Source: UBA7672 sp965279085
Lineage (GTDB): Bacteria; Pseudomonadota; Alphaproteobacteria; Caulobacterales; Hyphomonadaceae
DNA length: 64,000 nucleotides
Direction: 5' to 3'
NCBI GenBank assembly: GCA_965279085.1
Contig: OZ257149.1
Coordinates: forward strand, 186,001 to 250,000
This document shows positions 16,718 to 25,455 of this stretch, one piece after another. Each line of letters begins with the position of its first letter. Within the stretch, counting starts at the first letter, position 1. Below the pieces are notes generated by a model that made no database searches, was not told the DNA's origin, and saw nothing but the letters and a program-made list of their open reading frames with translations. Position numbers and translations under genes: made by a program.

Positions 16718-18793
16718 ATGGATCTCGCGCGCGAAGCCAGTTTCAGGCTCGGAAGCATGGAAGTGCGCCCTTCCACGCGGGAGATTCTGTATGGCGGCGA
16801 GCGCGAGGTGCTGGAGCCGCGAGTGATGGCGGTGCTGGTCGTGCTCGGCCGGGCGCGGGGCGAGGTGGTCACAAGGGACGACCTGACGGCGGCCTGCTGG
16901 GAGGGAAGGGTGGTGTCTGACGACGCCATCAACCGCGTGATTTCCCGGATCAGGCGGGCGGCGGACCTGACGGGCGGCAAGGATTTCACCCTCGAGACGA
17001 TCACCAAGGTCGGCTACCGGCTGGTGGTGAACGGGGTGCAGCCCGTGGCGGCGCCGGCCGAGCCTGAGCCAGCGGAGCCGAGGCGGCCGCGGCGGTTGGT
17101 GCTGCCGGTGGCCGTGCTGGCGGCGCTGGCGGTGCTGGTGGCGACGGGAGCGTGGTGGCTGGCGGGGCGGCAGCCGGAATGGTCGCCGGACCCGACGCGG
17201 TCGCTGACCTTGGCGGTGCTGCCGTTCGACAATCTGAGCGCGACGCCTGAGGACCAGCCGATGGCGCTGGGGATGGCGCGGGAGATCCGCAATACGTTGT
17301 CGCGCGTGCGTGGGCTGCTTGTGGTGTCCGATTCTTCCTCGTTCGCGCTGGCGGCAGAGCCGCTGGGCGAGATCAGCAAGCGATTGAGTGCGGACCTGCT
17401 GCTCGATGGCAGCCTGACGCGCACCGGAGACACGATCAGGATATCGGTTGAGCTGGTGGATGGCTGGAAGGGCGTCAACCTGTGGACCGGCACGAAGTCA
17501 GGGCCCGCGACCGATCTCGATGGCTTGCGGCGGGACATCTCGGCGGCGGTGGTGGAGCAGCTGGTGGTGCGGCTGGGGCCGGAACGGGTCGAGTTGCTGG
17601 CCGCTCCGCGCCGTGGCGATCCGCAGGCCTACAGGATGCTCGTGGAAGCTTCCGAGCTGCTGGAAGGCACGCAGGCAGCGCGGATGCGCGGCAACGCTGG
17701 CTTGGCGCTGGAGGCGGGAGATCGCGCCAACGCGCTGATCGACAGGGCGCTGGAGATCGAGCCGGAGTCGCCGCTGGGCCTGCGGTTGAAAGCCCAGATC
17801 ATCTCGTCCGGCGCGACAACTGAATTGTTCGCGCAAGGTTTCCGCCTGTACGACAAGGCTACGCAGGCCTCCCTTTATCTGCGACGGGCGCTGGCGTCCG
17901 ATCCTGATGCCGTGCCGGCGCTGGCGGCGCTTGGCGAGTATTATCGCCGGTTCGAGTGGCGATGGACGGAGGCACGGACGATGATGGAGCGGGCGCTGGC
18001 GCTCGATCCGAATAACTCCGAGGCGCATCTGTCCTATTCCTACTACCTTTCTGGCGCAGGCCGTTGTGTCGAAGCTCTGGAGCATTCGTATACAGCGCTT
18101 GAGATCGATCCCGAGTTCGGGTGGCGCACGCTGAGCGTGCCGCGCGCGCTGAAATGTATCGGACGGTTCGAGGAGTCGGACGCGGCTTACATCAAGGCGT
18201 TAGATCAGGATCGCGGGAACATGTTCATCCTGCGCGAGATGTACATGAACCACTTCCTTCGCGGCGAGGCGGACAAGCTGGAGAAGCTGCGCGCGCATGT
18301 CCACGATGATCTGTGGAAGGGGGCGCCGCATACCGACGTGCAACGCTGGCTGGACTGGACCGCGCTTGCTGTCGAAGCGTTGCGGGGGCGGCGTGAGCCA
18401 TTTCTCGCGAGGCTGGAAAAGGAAGTCCGTGCCGACATGCCGCCGGATGAGTCCGACGGGATAGCGGAAACGTTTCGCCGCAAGGGCGATGTCATGTGGA
18501 TCCAGGCTGTCGAATTTGCGGTGGCGGGCGCGCCTGAGCGCTCGATTGACATGCTTGAGCGCGCGATCGCCGACAGCGCCCTCTACATTCCCGAGACGAT
18601 GCCATACGGCGCCTTTGAGTTTTCGCCGGAGGTGCGGGCAAACCCGCGCTATCAGGCGATCTGGCGGTCGGATCCTCGGCTGGCTGAACTCACGGCGCTG
18701 CGCCTGCAGGCGTTGAAGAACCGGCAGATGGCAGGTGTCCTTCCGGACGGCACGAAGGTCGTTGCAGCTAGTGCTGTTGACACACGTAGCTGA
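16718..18793 (+). CDS. Winged-helix (OmpR/CadC-type) transmembrane regulator with TolB-like and TPR domains
   Basis: With ATG 16718 (MDLAREASFRLG) the product has 691 residues. Order: Trans_reg_C DNA-binding domain (residues about 5-105; LEPRVMAVLVVLGRARGEVV, DDAINRVISRIRRA, ITKVGYRLV), a Pro-rich linker, one membrane helix (about 128-148), then a TolB/FlgO-like domain (LAVLPFDNLSATPEDQPMA, LLLDGSLTRTGDTIRISVEL) and TPR-type helices (GEYYRRFEWRWTEARTMMERALALDPNNSEAHLSYSYYL). This is the CadC/ToxR layout: cytosolic DNA binding with a periplasmic sensor. A lower start at 16682 is a TTG with no better support. Targets may include the divergent UrcA gene; this is inference. The blaI promoter begins inside its last codons. 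Confidence 0.85.
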   Translation: MDLAREASFRLGSMEVRPSTREILYGGEREVLEPRVMAVLVVLGRARGEVVTRDDLTAACWEGRVVSDDAINRVISRIRRAADLTGGKDFTLETITKVGYRLVVNGVQPVAAPAEPEPAEPRRPRRLVLPVAVLAALAVLVATGAWWLAGRQPEWSPDPTRSLTLAVLPFDNLSATPEDQPMALGMAREIRNTLSRVRGLLVVSDSSSFALAAEPLGEISKRLSADLLLDGSLTRTGDTIRISVELVDGWKGVNLWTGTKSGPATDLDGLRRDISAAVVEQLVVRLGPERVELLAAPRRGDPQAYRMLVEASELLEGTQAARMRGNAGLALEAGDRANALIDRALEIEPESPLGLRLKAQIISSGATTELFAQGFRLYDKATQASLYLRRALASDPDAVPALAALGEYYRRFEWRWTEARTMMERALALDPNNSEAHLSYSYYLSGAGRCVEALEHSYTALEIDPEFGWRTLSVPRALKCIGRFEESDAAYIKALDQDRGNMFILREMYMNHFLRGEADKLEKLRAHVHDDLWKGAPHTDVQRWLDWTALAVEALRGRREPFLARLEKEVRADMPPDESDGIAETFRRKGDVMWIQAVEFAVAGAPERSIDMLERAIADSALYIPETMPYGAFEFSPEVRANPRYQAIWRSDPRLAELTALRLQALKNRQMAGVLPDGTKVVAASAVDTRS

Positions 18794-18817
18794 GACGCTA
18801 CAGTTGTAGCGTACAAC
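18777..18817 (+). promoter_or_regulatory. Promoter and overlapping BlaI-type palindromic operators for blaI
   Basis: A consensus -35 TTGACA (18777-18782), a 16-nt spacer and TACAGT (18799-18804) form a good promoter. Over the -10 lies the perfect palindrome CGCTACA-GT-TGTAGCG (18796-18811), with the TACA/TGTA core of BlaI/MecI operators. A second palindrome, GTTGTA-GCG-TACAAC (18803-18817), overlaps it. It sits 35-55 nt upstream of the blaI start, as expected for autorepression. Confidence 0.75.
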
Positions 18818-18851
18818 GAGTCACAAGGCTCGGGCAGCACACGGGACAGCC

Positions 18852-19229
18852 ATGTCAGTGACGGCCACGAAGACCGAGTTGTCGGTCCTGAAGCAGCTCT
18901 GGCCAGACGGCCGGAAGAGCGCGCGGGAAATCCACGATGGGTTAAGCGATGAGACGGGGTGGAGCTATTCCACTTCGCGCACCGTCATCACGCGCATGGA
19001 AGAGAAGGGCTTGCTTAAGCGGGCCGAGGTTCATGGCGTGGCGGTCTATTCGCCGGCGCTGAGCCGCGTCGCTGTGCTGGGCGCGATGGCTCGGGAGCTG
19101 ACGCGGCAGGTATTCGACATCAAGGGTGCGCTGCCGGCCTCGATGTTCGCTGAGAGCCCGCACATGACGGAAGACGAGCTGGCCGAGCTCGACGCCATTC
19201 TGAATGCCGATGAGGAGCAAGGACAATGA
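18852..19229 (+). CDS. BlaI/MecI/CopY family transcriptional repressor
   Basis: The 125-residue protein begins MSVTATKTELSVLKQLWPDG and has the BlaI winged helix (SAREIHDGLSDETGWSYSTSRTVITRMEEKGLLKR, where the SYSTSRTVITRM part is the recognition helix) followed by a C-terminal dimerisation helix region. BlaI repressors are inactivated by proteolysis triggered by their partner M56 sensor. Here that partner is the next gene, whose start overlaps this stop codon (ATGA, 19226-19229). The palindromic operator just upstream supports autoregulation of the two-gene operon. Confidence 0.92.
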   Translation: MSVTATKTELSVLKQLWPDGRKSAREIHDGLSDETGWSYSTSRTVITRMEEKGLLKRAEVHGVAVYSPALSRVAVLGAMARELTRQVFDIKGALPASMFAESPHMTEDELAELDAILNADEEQGQ

Positions 19230-21712
19230 CCATCCTGACCTGGCTTGCGGTTTCATCTCTGGTCTGGGGCGGGGTGATCTGGTTCATCGCGCGCATACTG
19301 CAACGTTCGAACGGCGTCTCGGGCCGCGCGCGGCAGTGGATCTGGCGCGGGGCGACGGCCCTGCTGATCGCGCCGTGGGTTGCGGCGCCGCTGGTGTCCG
19401 CGCTCGGGCTTGGACTGGCGCCGGCGGAAGTCGCGCCGGTTGTTGCGGCGATCGAGGAGCCGATGATCGAGGCTCATGCTGCGGTGTTTACGGGTGAGAC
19501 GGTGAACGTCGGCACGACCGCGATCGAGAATGGCGGTAGCTTGCTTGCGTGGATCAGCGGGCTGCAGTGGATCGAGACTGCTCTCTTCGCGCTGATCGCC
19601 GGCTGGCTCATGCGTTTTGTTCTCGCGCAGCTCGCGTTGAGGTCGCTGCTGGGCATCGTCAATAATTCACGCGTTGCTGAAGCAGGTGTCGCGACGATGT
19701 CGCTGCACGGCTGGACGCAACGGCTTGGACTTCGCCGTGCGCCGCGACTGCGCATTGTGGATCAGGCGGTGTCGCCCTTCTCCTACGGCATGTTCCGTCC
19801 GACGATCTGCCTGCCGGAAGGCATGGAACGCCAGCTTAGCCGCGAAGCGCTCGATCTGGTCGTCGGCCACGAGTGCCTGCACATCGCGCGTGGCGATGGA
19901 TGGCGCCGTCCGCTGGAGCGCATCGTTGCCGACGTCTTCTGGTTCAACCCCTTCGCTTGGGCCATGCGCCGCGAACTCGACATTGCCCGCGAACTTGCGT
20001 GCGACGAGGGTGTGGTCAATCTGTCGAGCGCCCGTCACGCCTACGCCCGCACCCTGCGCGATGTGGCCGGGTTCTCGGCGGGGCTCTCGCATGCAGCGCC
20101 TGCCGCCTCGATGTCTCTGGCTGGCGGACGTAGCCTGATGCTGCGCGTGACGCGGACACTGTCGCAGGCCAAGCGCAAGCCGGCGCGCGCCGTTGTTGTC
20201 GCGGCGTGCGTGCTTGGCGCCATCGGAGCTCCAATCGCGGTGGCGCAGGTAATGCTGGCGACGCCGCGTGCGCCGCAGCCTCCGGCCGCGCCGCTTGTGG
20301 CCGACATGCCGGCCCCGCCCGCAGCGCCGGCACAGGTGCCCGTGCCGCCGGTCGCGCCCGTCGCGGAGCAGAACGTCTATATCTCGCCCGATGGCATGGT
20401 GCGCGCGTCCTTCTCGGCAACGGTCGTTTCGACGAGCGGCGCGAAGGGCAGCTACAGCGTCGGCCTCGAAGGCTCTGGCGCCAACGGCGACAGCAATGTC
20501 TGCATCGCGCAACTGGACGGTCTCGGCGATCTCAATGTCGCGAAGGACCAGAGCGTTGCGCGTGGCGATGCCATCGGCACCCGGGGCAATAGCCGTAGCC
20601 TCAGCTTCCACGTGCAATGCACCGACGAACTGGATGGGCGGGGACGCCCCGTGTTCAGCGCCCCGCCGGCGCCGCCTGCTCCGGCTGAAGCGCCGGAAGC
20701 ACCCGAGGCGCCGGAGGCTGCTGAAGCCGCTGAGTCGCCAGAAGCCCCGGAGGCCGCCGCGCCTGCGCCGTTCGCTCCCTTCGACGCGTGGGACGCGCCC
20801 AGGCCACTGGCCGCGCCGCATGCAACGCCGATGACGCCGCTCACGACGCTGACTCCGCCGACACCGCCGACACCGCCGACACCGCGCACGTGGGTGACGC
20901 CGGCGCCTGCACCCGCCGCGCCTCTTAAGGGGCAGCGCACGCCCACCGCTGCGCCGCCCGCTCCGGGCCAGCATGTCACGCCGCCGACGCCGCCCGAGCC
21001 GATCGTGCTGCGAGCGCCGTTTGCGGCCAGGGTGATGACGATCGAGCCGGGCGACAACGGGCTTTCGAAGGTGAAGCTGCAACAGGTTGCCACCCGCGCA
21101 GTTCCGCTAGAAGGCGAGCCCTGCGTCGTGTTCTACACGGGCGTCGAGAATTTGCGTGTGGTGGAAATCGCGCGTGTGATCGGGGAGGGTCAGGTGATTG
21201 GCTTCGCGACGCCTTCGTCCAACTCGGTGACGACGACTTGCGCCATGGTCAAAGCCGCGAAGGTGACTCCGGCGCCGCAACCGGCCACGTCTTATGTTTC
21301 TCCGAATACGCCGCATGCTGTGCTGAACGCCGGACGTCCGACGAGCCGGTTCGGCGAGAGGTTTGATCCGGCAACCGGCAAATCACTTTTTCACGAAGGC
21401 ATTGACCTTGCCGCGCCAAAAGGAACCGCCGTTCACGCTCCTGGCGATGCGCAGGTAAGCCAGACGTTTGCTGCTCATGAGAAGCTCGGAAACGCCGTCG
21501 AACTCACACTGCCGAGCGGCTCCAAGATCCGAATGACACATCTCGACGAAGTGAAGGTGAAAACTGGAAACGCGGTGAAGGCCGGCGATGTGGTCGGCAC
21601 GGTGGGAAGCACCGGTTTGACGACGGGCCCGCACGTTCATCTGGAGGTGGTGGTAAAGGGCAAGATGATCGATCCGGAACTCGTGCGGGGGCTCACCCTG
21701 ATCCGGCCGTGA
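19226..21712 (+). CDS. M23/M56 family metallopeptidase, BlaR1-like sensor fused to a LytM-type peptidase
   Basis: An 828-residue membrane protein. The N-terminal third is an M56 (BlaR1-type) domain: several membrane helices, the zinc motif HECLH (GHECLHIARGD, about residue 214), FWFNPFAWAMRRELDIARELACDE, and a last helix near residues 317-340. Then comes a long periplasmic Pro/Ala-rich linker (about residues 345-600, with TPPTPPTPPTP runs). The C-terminus is a complete M23 domain (FGERFDPATGKSLFHEGID, then GPHVHLEVV; the HxxxD and HxH ligands are present). There is no penicillin-binding sensor domain. I infer that wall state, rather than beta-lactam acylation, may feed back on BlaI. Translationally coupled to blaI. 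Confidence 0.9.
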   Translation: MTILTWLAVSSLVWGGVIWFIARILQRSNGVSGRARQWIWRGATALLIAPWVAAPLVSALGLGLAPAEVAPVVAAIEEPMIEAHAAVFTGETVNVGTTAIENGGSLLAWISGLQWIETALFALIAGWLMRFVLAQLALRSLLGIVNNSRVAEAGVATMSLHGWTQRLGLRRAPRLRIVDQAVSPFSYGMFRPTICLPEGMERQLSREALDLVVGHECLHIARGDGWRRPLERIVADVFWFNPFAWAMRRELDIARELACDEGVVNLSSARHAYARTLRDVAGFSAGLSHAAPAASMSLAGGRSLMLRVTRTLSQAKRKPARAVVVAACVLGAIGAPIAVAQVMLATPRAPQPPAAPLVADMPAPPAAPAQVPVPPVAPVAEQNVYISPDGMVRASFSATVVSTSGAKGSYSVGLEGSGANGDSNVCIAQLDGLGDLNVAKDQSVARGDAIGTRGNSRSLSFHVQCTDELDGRGRPVFSAPPAPPAPAEAPEAPEAPEAAEAAESPEAPEAAAPAPFAPFDAWDAPRPLAAPHATPMTPLTTLTPPTPPTPPTPRTWVTPAPAPAAPLKGQRTPTAAPPAPGQHVTPPTPPEPIVLRAPFAARVMTIEPGDNGLSKVKLQQVATRAVPLEGEPCVVFYTGVENLRVVEIARVIGEGQVIGFATPSSNSVTTTCAMVKAAKVTPAPQPATSYVSPNTPHAVLNAGRPTSRFGERFDPATGKSLFHEGIDLAAPKGTAVHAPGDAQVSQTFAAHEKLGNAVELTLPSGSKIRMTHLDEVKVKTGNAVKAGDVVGTVGSTGLTTGPHVHLEVVVKGKMIDPELVRGLTLIRP

Positions 21713-21809
21713 TCGCAGGAATGGCAGGGCCGTGACCCCGAGTCCGTGGAAAACCTGACACTCTCCACGCGCTGAGCCGACACCACATACGGACAGCAGC
21801 CTTGCCAGA

Positions 21810-21837
21810 GGGCGCGCCCGCAACCGCAGGCGCGCCC
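21810..21837 (+). terminator. Terminator-like hairpin after the blaI-M56/M23 operon
   Basis: GGGCGCGCC (21810-21818) pairs perfectly with GGCGCGCCC (21829-21837) around a 10-nt loop, 98 nt past the stop codon and 68 nt before the next gene. No T-run follows, so it may only partly terminate. Confidence 0.5.
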
Positions 21838-21904
21838 GACCTGTTGCGGCCTCTCGCCGGACAAGGGATGGCGGTCTATCTTCCCGGGGGATTGGGAGGA
21901 AATC

Positions 21905-22813
21905 ATGCGCATTGCGTTTCTGGCCTTGCTGGCCGCTGTCGCCACCGCGCCTGTGTTGGCGCAGCAGGCGCCGACGCCCGCGCTGGTGCGCGAGGGCGTT
22001 ACCGAGAACCTGACGGAGCATGTCTGGGCGATACCGGACGGCGGCGCATCGCTTGTGCCGAATGTGGGCATCGTGGTGGGATCGAGCGCGGTGCTGGTGG
22101 TCGATACGGGCATGGGCGCGCGCAATGCAGAGACGATCCTGAAGGAGGTCGCCAAGGTCGGTGCGGGCAAGCCGATCTACATCGTGACCACGCACTTCCA
22201 TCCCGAACACGACATGGGCGCACATGCGTTTCCGGCGGGGTCGAAGCTGATCCGGTCGGAAGACCAGAAGAAGGATATCGCGGAGTTCGGGCGCACGCTG
22301 GCGGATACGTTCGCGGCGCGTTCGGCGCTCAACAAGGAACTGCTGGATGGCGTCACGCATCGCCCGGCGGATATCTCGTTCGAGAAGGACTATTCGCTCG
22401 ATCTCGGTGGTGTGACGGCGAAGGTTTACGCGATGGGCGCGAACCACACGCGGGGCGACACAGCGGTGCTGGTCGAGGGCGTGCTGTTCTCGGGCGACCT
22501 GGCAATGCGGCCGCAGCCGGCATTCGCGAGCCCGTACTCGACTATCAGCCACTGGCTAGAAAGCCTCGATGTGCTGGCGAAGATGAAACCCGCGCATGTC
22601 GTGCCGAGCCATGGCGCGCGGGGCGATGCAGCGATCATCCAGGGATACGTCACCTACCTGACGAAAGTGCGCGATGCGGCAGCGGCGCAGAAGAAGGCGG
22701 GCAAGACCGAGGATGAGGCGGTCGCGGCGGTGTCGGCTGAGCTGAAGGACCAGTATCCCGACGCGAACAGGCTGGCAGGCGCGATCCGGGCGGCGTGGAA
22801 AGAGGCGAAGTAG
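21905..22813 (+). CDS. MBL-fold metallo-hydrolase, secreted
   Basis: Start ATG 21905 has GGGAGG close upstream and gives a signal peptide (MRIAFLALLAAVATAPVLAQQ). The 302-residue protein has the metallo-beta-lactamase fold: VLVVDTGMG, the metal motif THFHPEHD (HxHxEH, with Glu where Asp is usual), GANHTRGDTAV and LFSGDLA for further ligands, and a late VVPSHGARGD His. Enzymes of this kind hydrolyse ester, thioester or amide bonds; the substrate here is unknown. It has its own gap on the left and converges on prs with a 3-nt space. Confidence 0.88.
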   Translation: MRIAFLALLAAVATAPVLAQQAPTPALVREGVTENLTEHVWAIPDGGASLVPNVGIVVGSSAVLVVDTGMGARNAETILKEVAKVGAGKPIYIVTTHFHPEHDMGAHAFPAGSKLIRSEDQKKDIAEFGRTLADTFAARSALNKELLDGVTHRPADISFEKDYSLDLGGVTAKVYAMGANHTRGDTAVLVEGVLFSGDLAMRPQPAFASPYSTISHWLESLDVLAKMKPAHVVPSHGARGDAAIIQGYVTYLTKVRDAAAAQKKAGKTEDEAVAAVSAELKDQYPDANRLAGAIRAAWKEAK

Positions 22814-22816
22814 CCG

Positions 22817-23749
22817 CTAATCGAACATCTTCGAGATCGACTCGTCGTTCGCGATGCGGCGGATGGCTTCGCCGATGAGGGGGGCGAGCGTGAGGGTACG
22901 GATCTTCTTGGCCTTGGCGACAGACTCAGATGCCTGGATGGTGTCGGTGATGACCAGCTCTTTCAGCTGGGATTTGTCGATGTTGGCGGCGGCGCCGTTC
23001 GAGAGCACGCCGTGAGTGACGTAGGCGGCGACTTCCTTCGCGCCTTTCTTGAGCAGCGCTTCAGCGGCGTTGACCAGCGTGCCGCCCGAGTCCGTCATGT
23101 CGTCGATCAGGATGCACTTGCGGCCTTCGACGTCGCCGATGATGTTCATCACTTCGGACTCGCCGGCTTTCTCGCGGCGCTTGTCGACGATGGCGAGGTC
23201 GGCTTCGAGGCGTTTGGCCAGCGCGCGGGCGCGCACGACGCCGCCGATGTCGGGTGAGATGACCATCAGGTCCTGCTTGCCGTACTTCTTGATGATGTCG
23301 TCGGCCATTTCGGGCTGGGCGAAGAGGTTGTCCGTCGGCTTGTCGAAGAAGCCCTGGATCTGCGCGGCGTGGAGATCGACGGTGACGACGCGGTCGGCGC
23401 CGGCCGTGGTGATCAGATTGGCGACGAGCTTGGCGGAGATCGGCGTGCGGCCGTCGGTTTTTCGGTCCTGACGGGAGTAGCCGAAATAGGGGATGACGGC
23501 GGTGATGCGGCGGGCGGAGGCGCGGACCAGCGCATCCATCGTGATCAGCAACTCCATCAGGTGGTCGTTGGCCGGGGCGGAGGTGGACTGGATGATGTAG
23601 ACGTCCTGGCCGCGGACGTTCTCGTTCACCTTCACGAAGACTTCGCGGTCCTTGAAGGTCTTCACCTCGGTGTCGGTGAGACGCATGTCGAGGCGGTCTG
23701 CGATCTTCTGCGCAAGCAGACGGTTGGAATTGCACGAGATGAGTTTCAT
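22817..23749 (-). CDS. prs: Ribose-phosphate pyrophosphokinase
   Basis: Makes PRPP from ribose 5-phosphate and ATP for nucleotide, histidine and tryptophan synthesis in the cytoplasm. The 310-residue sequence starts MKLISCNSNRLLAQKIADRL and contains the flexible-loop region (RQDRKTDGRTPISAKLVAN), the metal/catalytic site DLHAAQIQGFF, and the PRPP-binding loop CILIDDMTDSGGTL. Length and motifs match class I bacterial enzymes. The gap to pgeF (23750-23938) is about 190 nt and must hold its promoter; I see no clear consensus boxes there. Confidence 0.97.
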   Translation of the reverse strand: MKLISCNSNRLLAQKIADRLDMRLTDTEVKTFKDREVFVKVNENVRGQDVYIIQSTSAPANDHLMELLITMDALVRASARRITAVIPYFGYSRQDRKTDGRTPISAKLVANLITTAGADRVVTVDLHAAQIQGFFDKPTDNLFAQPEMADDIIKKYGKQDLMVISPDIGGVVRARALAKRLEADLAIVDKRREKAGESEVMNIIGDVEGRKCILIDDMTDSGGTLVNAAEALLKKGAKEVAAYVTHGVLSNGAAANIDKSQLKELVITDTIQASESVAKAKKIRTLTLAPLIGEAIRRIANDESISKMFD

Positions 23750-23938
23750 CTGCCCGCTCTCCCAAATACGCCGCCCCTGAAACGTTTCCGTCAGAGGGCT
23801 CCCGTCGGCGTCACGCTTCTGTCGCAGAATCGTGGCGCGGGCAATCGCGGCATGTGTGGATTTCCGGGGAGTGATTGCGCCATTGCGGGACGTGGCGCAA
23901 ATGCCGCACGTTTTGTGACAGCGACGCGTTTTCGCGCA

Positions 23939-24727
23939 TCACGCTAGCAGCATGATTCCCGTCATGTTTCGCCCGCAGTCGCGCTCGCCGGTTTTCACGG
24001 AGTGGCGGTGGGAGAAATATTCCTCCGGCTGGGTCAGCGTGTCGTCGTCGAGCGCATCGGTGTGCGCGACGCCGAGGCGGGCGAGACGGCCGAGGCAATA
24101 GCGCTTGAGATCGAAGAACTGGCGGTCGCCTTCGCCGGGGATGAACAGGGTCTCGGCCCAGGGCGTGGCGTTCAGCACGGCGTCGCAAAGATCGGGACCG
24201 ACCTCGAACGAGGATTGCGACAGGCAGGGGCCGACGCCCGCGGCCATCTTCGACGGATCGCCGCCAATCTCGGCCATGGCTTCGACGGCGGCTTCGATCA
24301 CGCCGCCGACAGCGCCGCGCCAGCCGGCATGGATCGCAGCGATGACGCCGTTGTGCGGGTCGCAGAGGACGATAGGCGCACAATCCGCCGCGAGCACGCC
24401 GAGCATGAGGCCGGGGCGTTTGGTGACGAGGGCGTCGCATTCCGGACGTTCGTTCGGGGCGAAGGCCTTGTCGGCGATGACGGCTTTGGCGGAGTGGATC
24501 TGCCGGGGTGCAGCGAGGTTTTCCGGATCGGCGCAGAGGGCGAGGCAGACGCGGCGGCGGTTCTCGAGAACCTTCTCCGGCTCATCGCCCGAGCCGGGAC
24601 CGCAGTTGAGCGACTTGTAGACGCCCGTGGAGACGCCGCCGCGCCGGCCAAAGAAGCCATGGCGCACATGCATCGAGAAGCGCTTGAGCGCGGGGACTTC
24701 CTCGAAGGGCGGGCGTTCGGATGTCAT
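23939..24727 (-). CDS. pgeF: Peptidoglycan editing factor PgeF (YfiH family)
   Basis: The 262-residue product has the YfiH/laccase-domain signature: HGFFGRRGGVSTGVYKSLN near the N-terminus, LAADCAPIVLCDP and AAIHAGWRGAVGGVIEAA in the centre, and a C-terminal HRHSVKTGERDCGRNMTGI. The Cys and two His of the zinc site are in DCAP, HAGWRG and the first block. PgeF removes wrongly incorporated amino acids (L-Ser) from peptidoglycan precursors. I use ATG 24727; the ATG at 24733 is equally possible. It ends the lgt-midA-M50-like-pgeF cluster, 45 nt after the M50-like gene. Confidence 0.92.
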   Translation of the reverse strand: MTSERPPFEEVPALKRFSMHVRHGFFGRRGGVSTGVYKSLNCGPGSGDEPEKVLENRRRVCLALCADPENLAAPRQIHSAKAVIADKAFAPNERPECDALVTKRPGLMLGVLAADCAPIVLCDPHNGVIAAIHAGWRGAVGGVIEAAVEAMAEIGGDPSKMAAGVGPCLSQSSFEVGPDLCDAVLNATPWAETLFIPGEGDRQFFDLKRYCLGRLARLGVAHTDALDDDTLTQPEEYFSHRHSVKTGERDCGRNMTGIMLLA

Positions 24728-24772
24728 GCCCATTCAGTAGAGCATGAGCAGATTTCGAGAAAGCGCCGACGT

Positions 24773-25426
24773 TCAGTTTCCTGTAAGGACCCGCCAGGCA
24801 AGCAGCAGGACAAATGCAATCATTGTCGCCAGCGACGCAACAAGGACTCCCTGTGGCAATCGCGTGTGAATCTCCTTGCCGGTCAGGCCTTCGGCTATGG
24901 CAATCAGAAAAGTTCCGCCGTTCAAGATTGGCAATGGCAGCAGGTTGAACATCGCAACCTTGATTGCGACGACAGCCGCCGCAGCCGGCAGGCCGCCGGT
25001 CTGCAACGTCGGCTCGAGCGCAGTGTTCAAATCTATCGGCGTGGAGAAATCCGTCGCGGAGGCCCACATCTGGGGCCATGCCAACAGGATTTCATCGAGC
25101 GCCTGAGCGCCAAGCAGAACGGCGCAAATGCCGATGGCGAGGAGAGGGCCGGCGATGGCGATGAGCGCCCGCACGGGCCACGGCGCATAGGAGGTTTCAG
25201 CATCACCCGGGAAGAACTTGACGTGTCCCCCGAAGAAGATCGGTGAAACCCGTATCTCGGTCCGGCCAATGCGCGCGAGGCGAACGGACGGCGGATAGCC
25301 GAACTGGATGCGCTCAATTCCAACGCCGAACGATACGCCCGCCAGCGCGGTGAGCAGATTGAACGCGATCATGTAGCCAGCGATGCCAGCGGCTACGGCA
25401 AGTATCGTATCTGCGGTGATGTTCAA
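24773..25426 (-). CDS. Site-2-protease (M50/RseP)-like membrane protein lacking catalytic motifs
   Basis: No in-frame ATG fits; TTG 25426 is 6 nt after AAGGGGG and is the likely start. The 217-residue product follows the RseP plan: first helix (about 1-30), a beta region (IERIQFGYPPSVRLARIG, RVSPIFFGGHVKF), then WPVRALIAIAGPLLAIG and the final NLLPLPILNGGTFLI helix. The zinc motif HExxH expected in helix 1 is replaced by the local sequence FNLLTALAG, and the usual LDGG Asp is Asn (LNGG). So it should not be an active protease; a scaffold or inhibitor role is possible. It is inserted between midA (30-nt gap) and pgeF in an otherwise common gene order. Confidence 0.7.
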   Translation of the reverse strand: MNITADTILAVAAGIAGYMIAFNLLTALAGVSFGVGIERIQFGYPPSVRLARIGRTEIRVSPIFFGGHVKFFPGDAETSYAPWPVRALIAIAGPLLAIGICAVLLGAQALDEILLAWPQMWASATDFSTPIDLNTALEPTLQTGGLPAAAAVVAIKVAMFNLLPLPILNGGTFLIAIAEGLTGKEIHTRLPQGVLVASLATMIAFVLLLAWRVLTGN

Positions 25427-25455
25427 GATGTTCCCCCTTCGCGGCCGTGAATCGA

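Noticed and set aside
24002..25246. 414-codon plus-strand frame over pgeF and the M50-like gene
   Set aside because: PgeF motifs are unmistakable on the minus strand; the alternative product has no motif.
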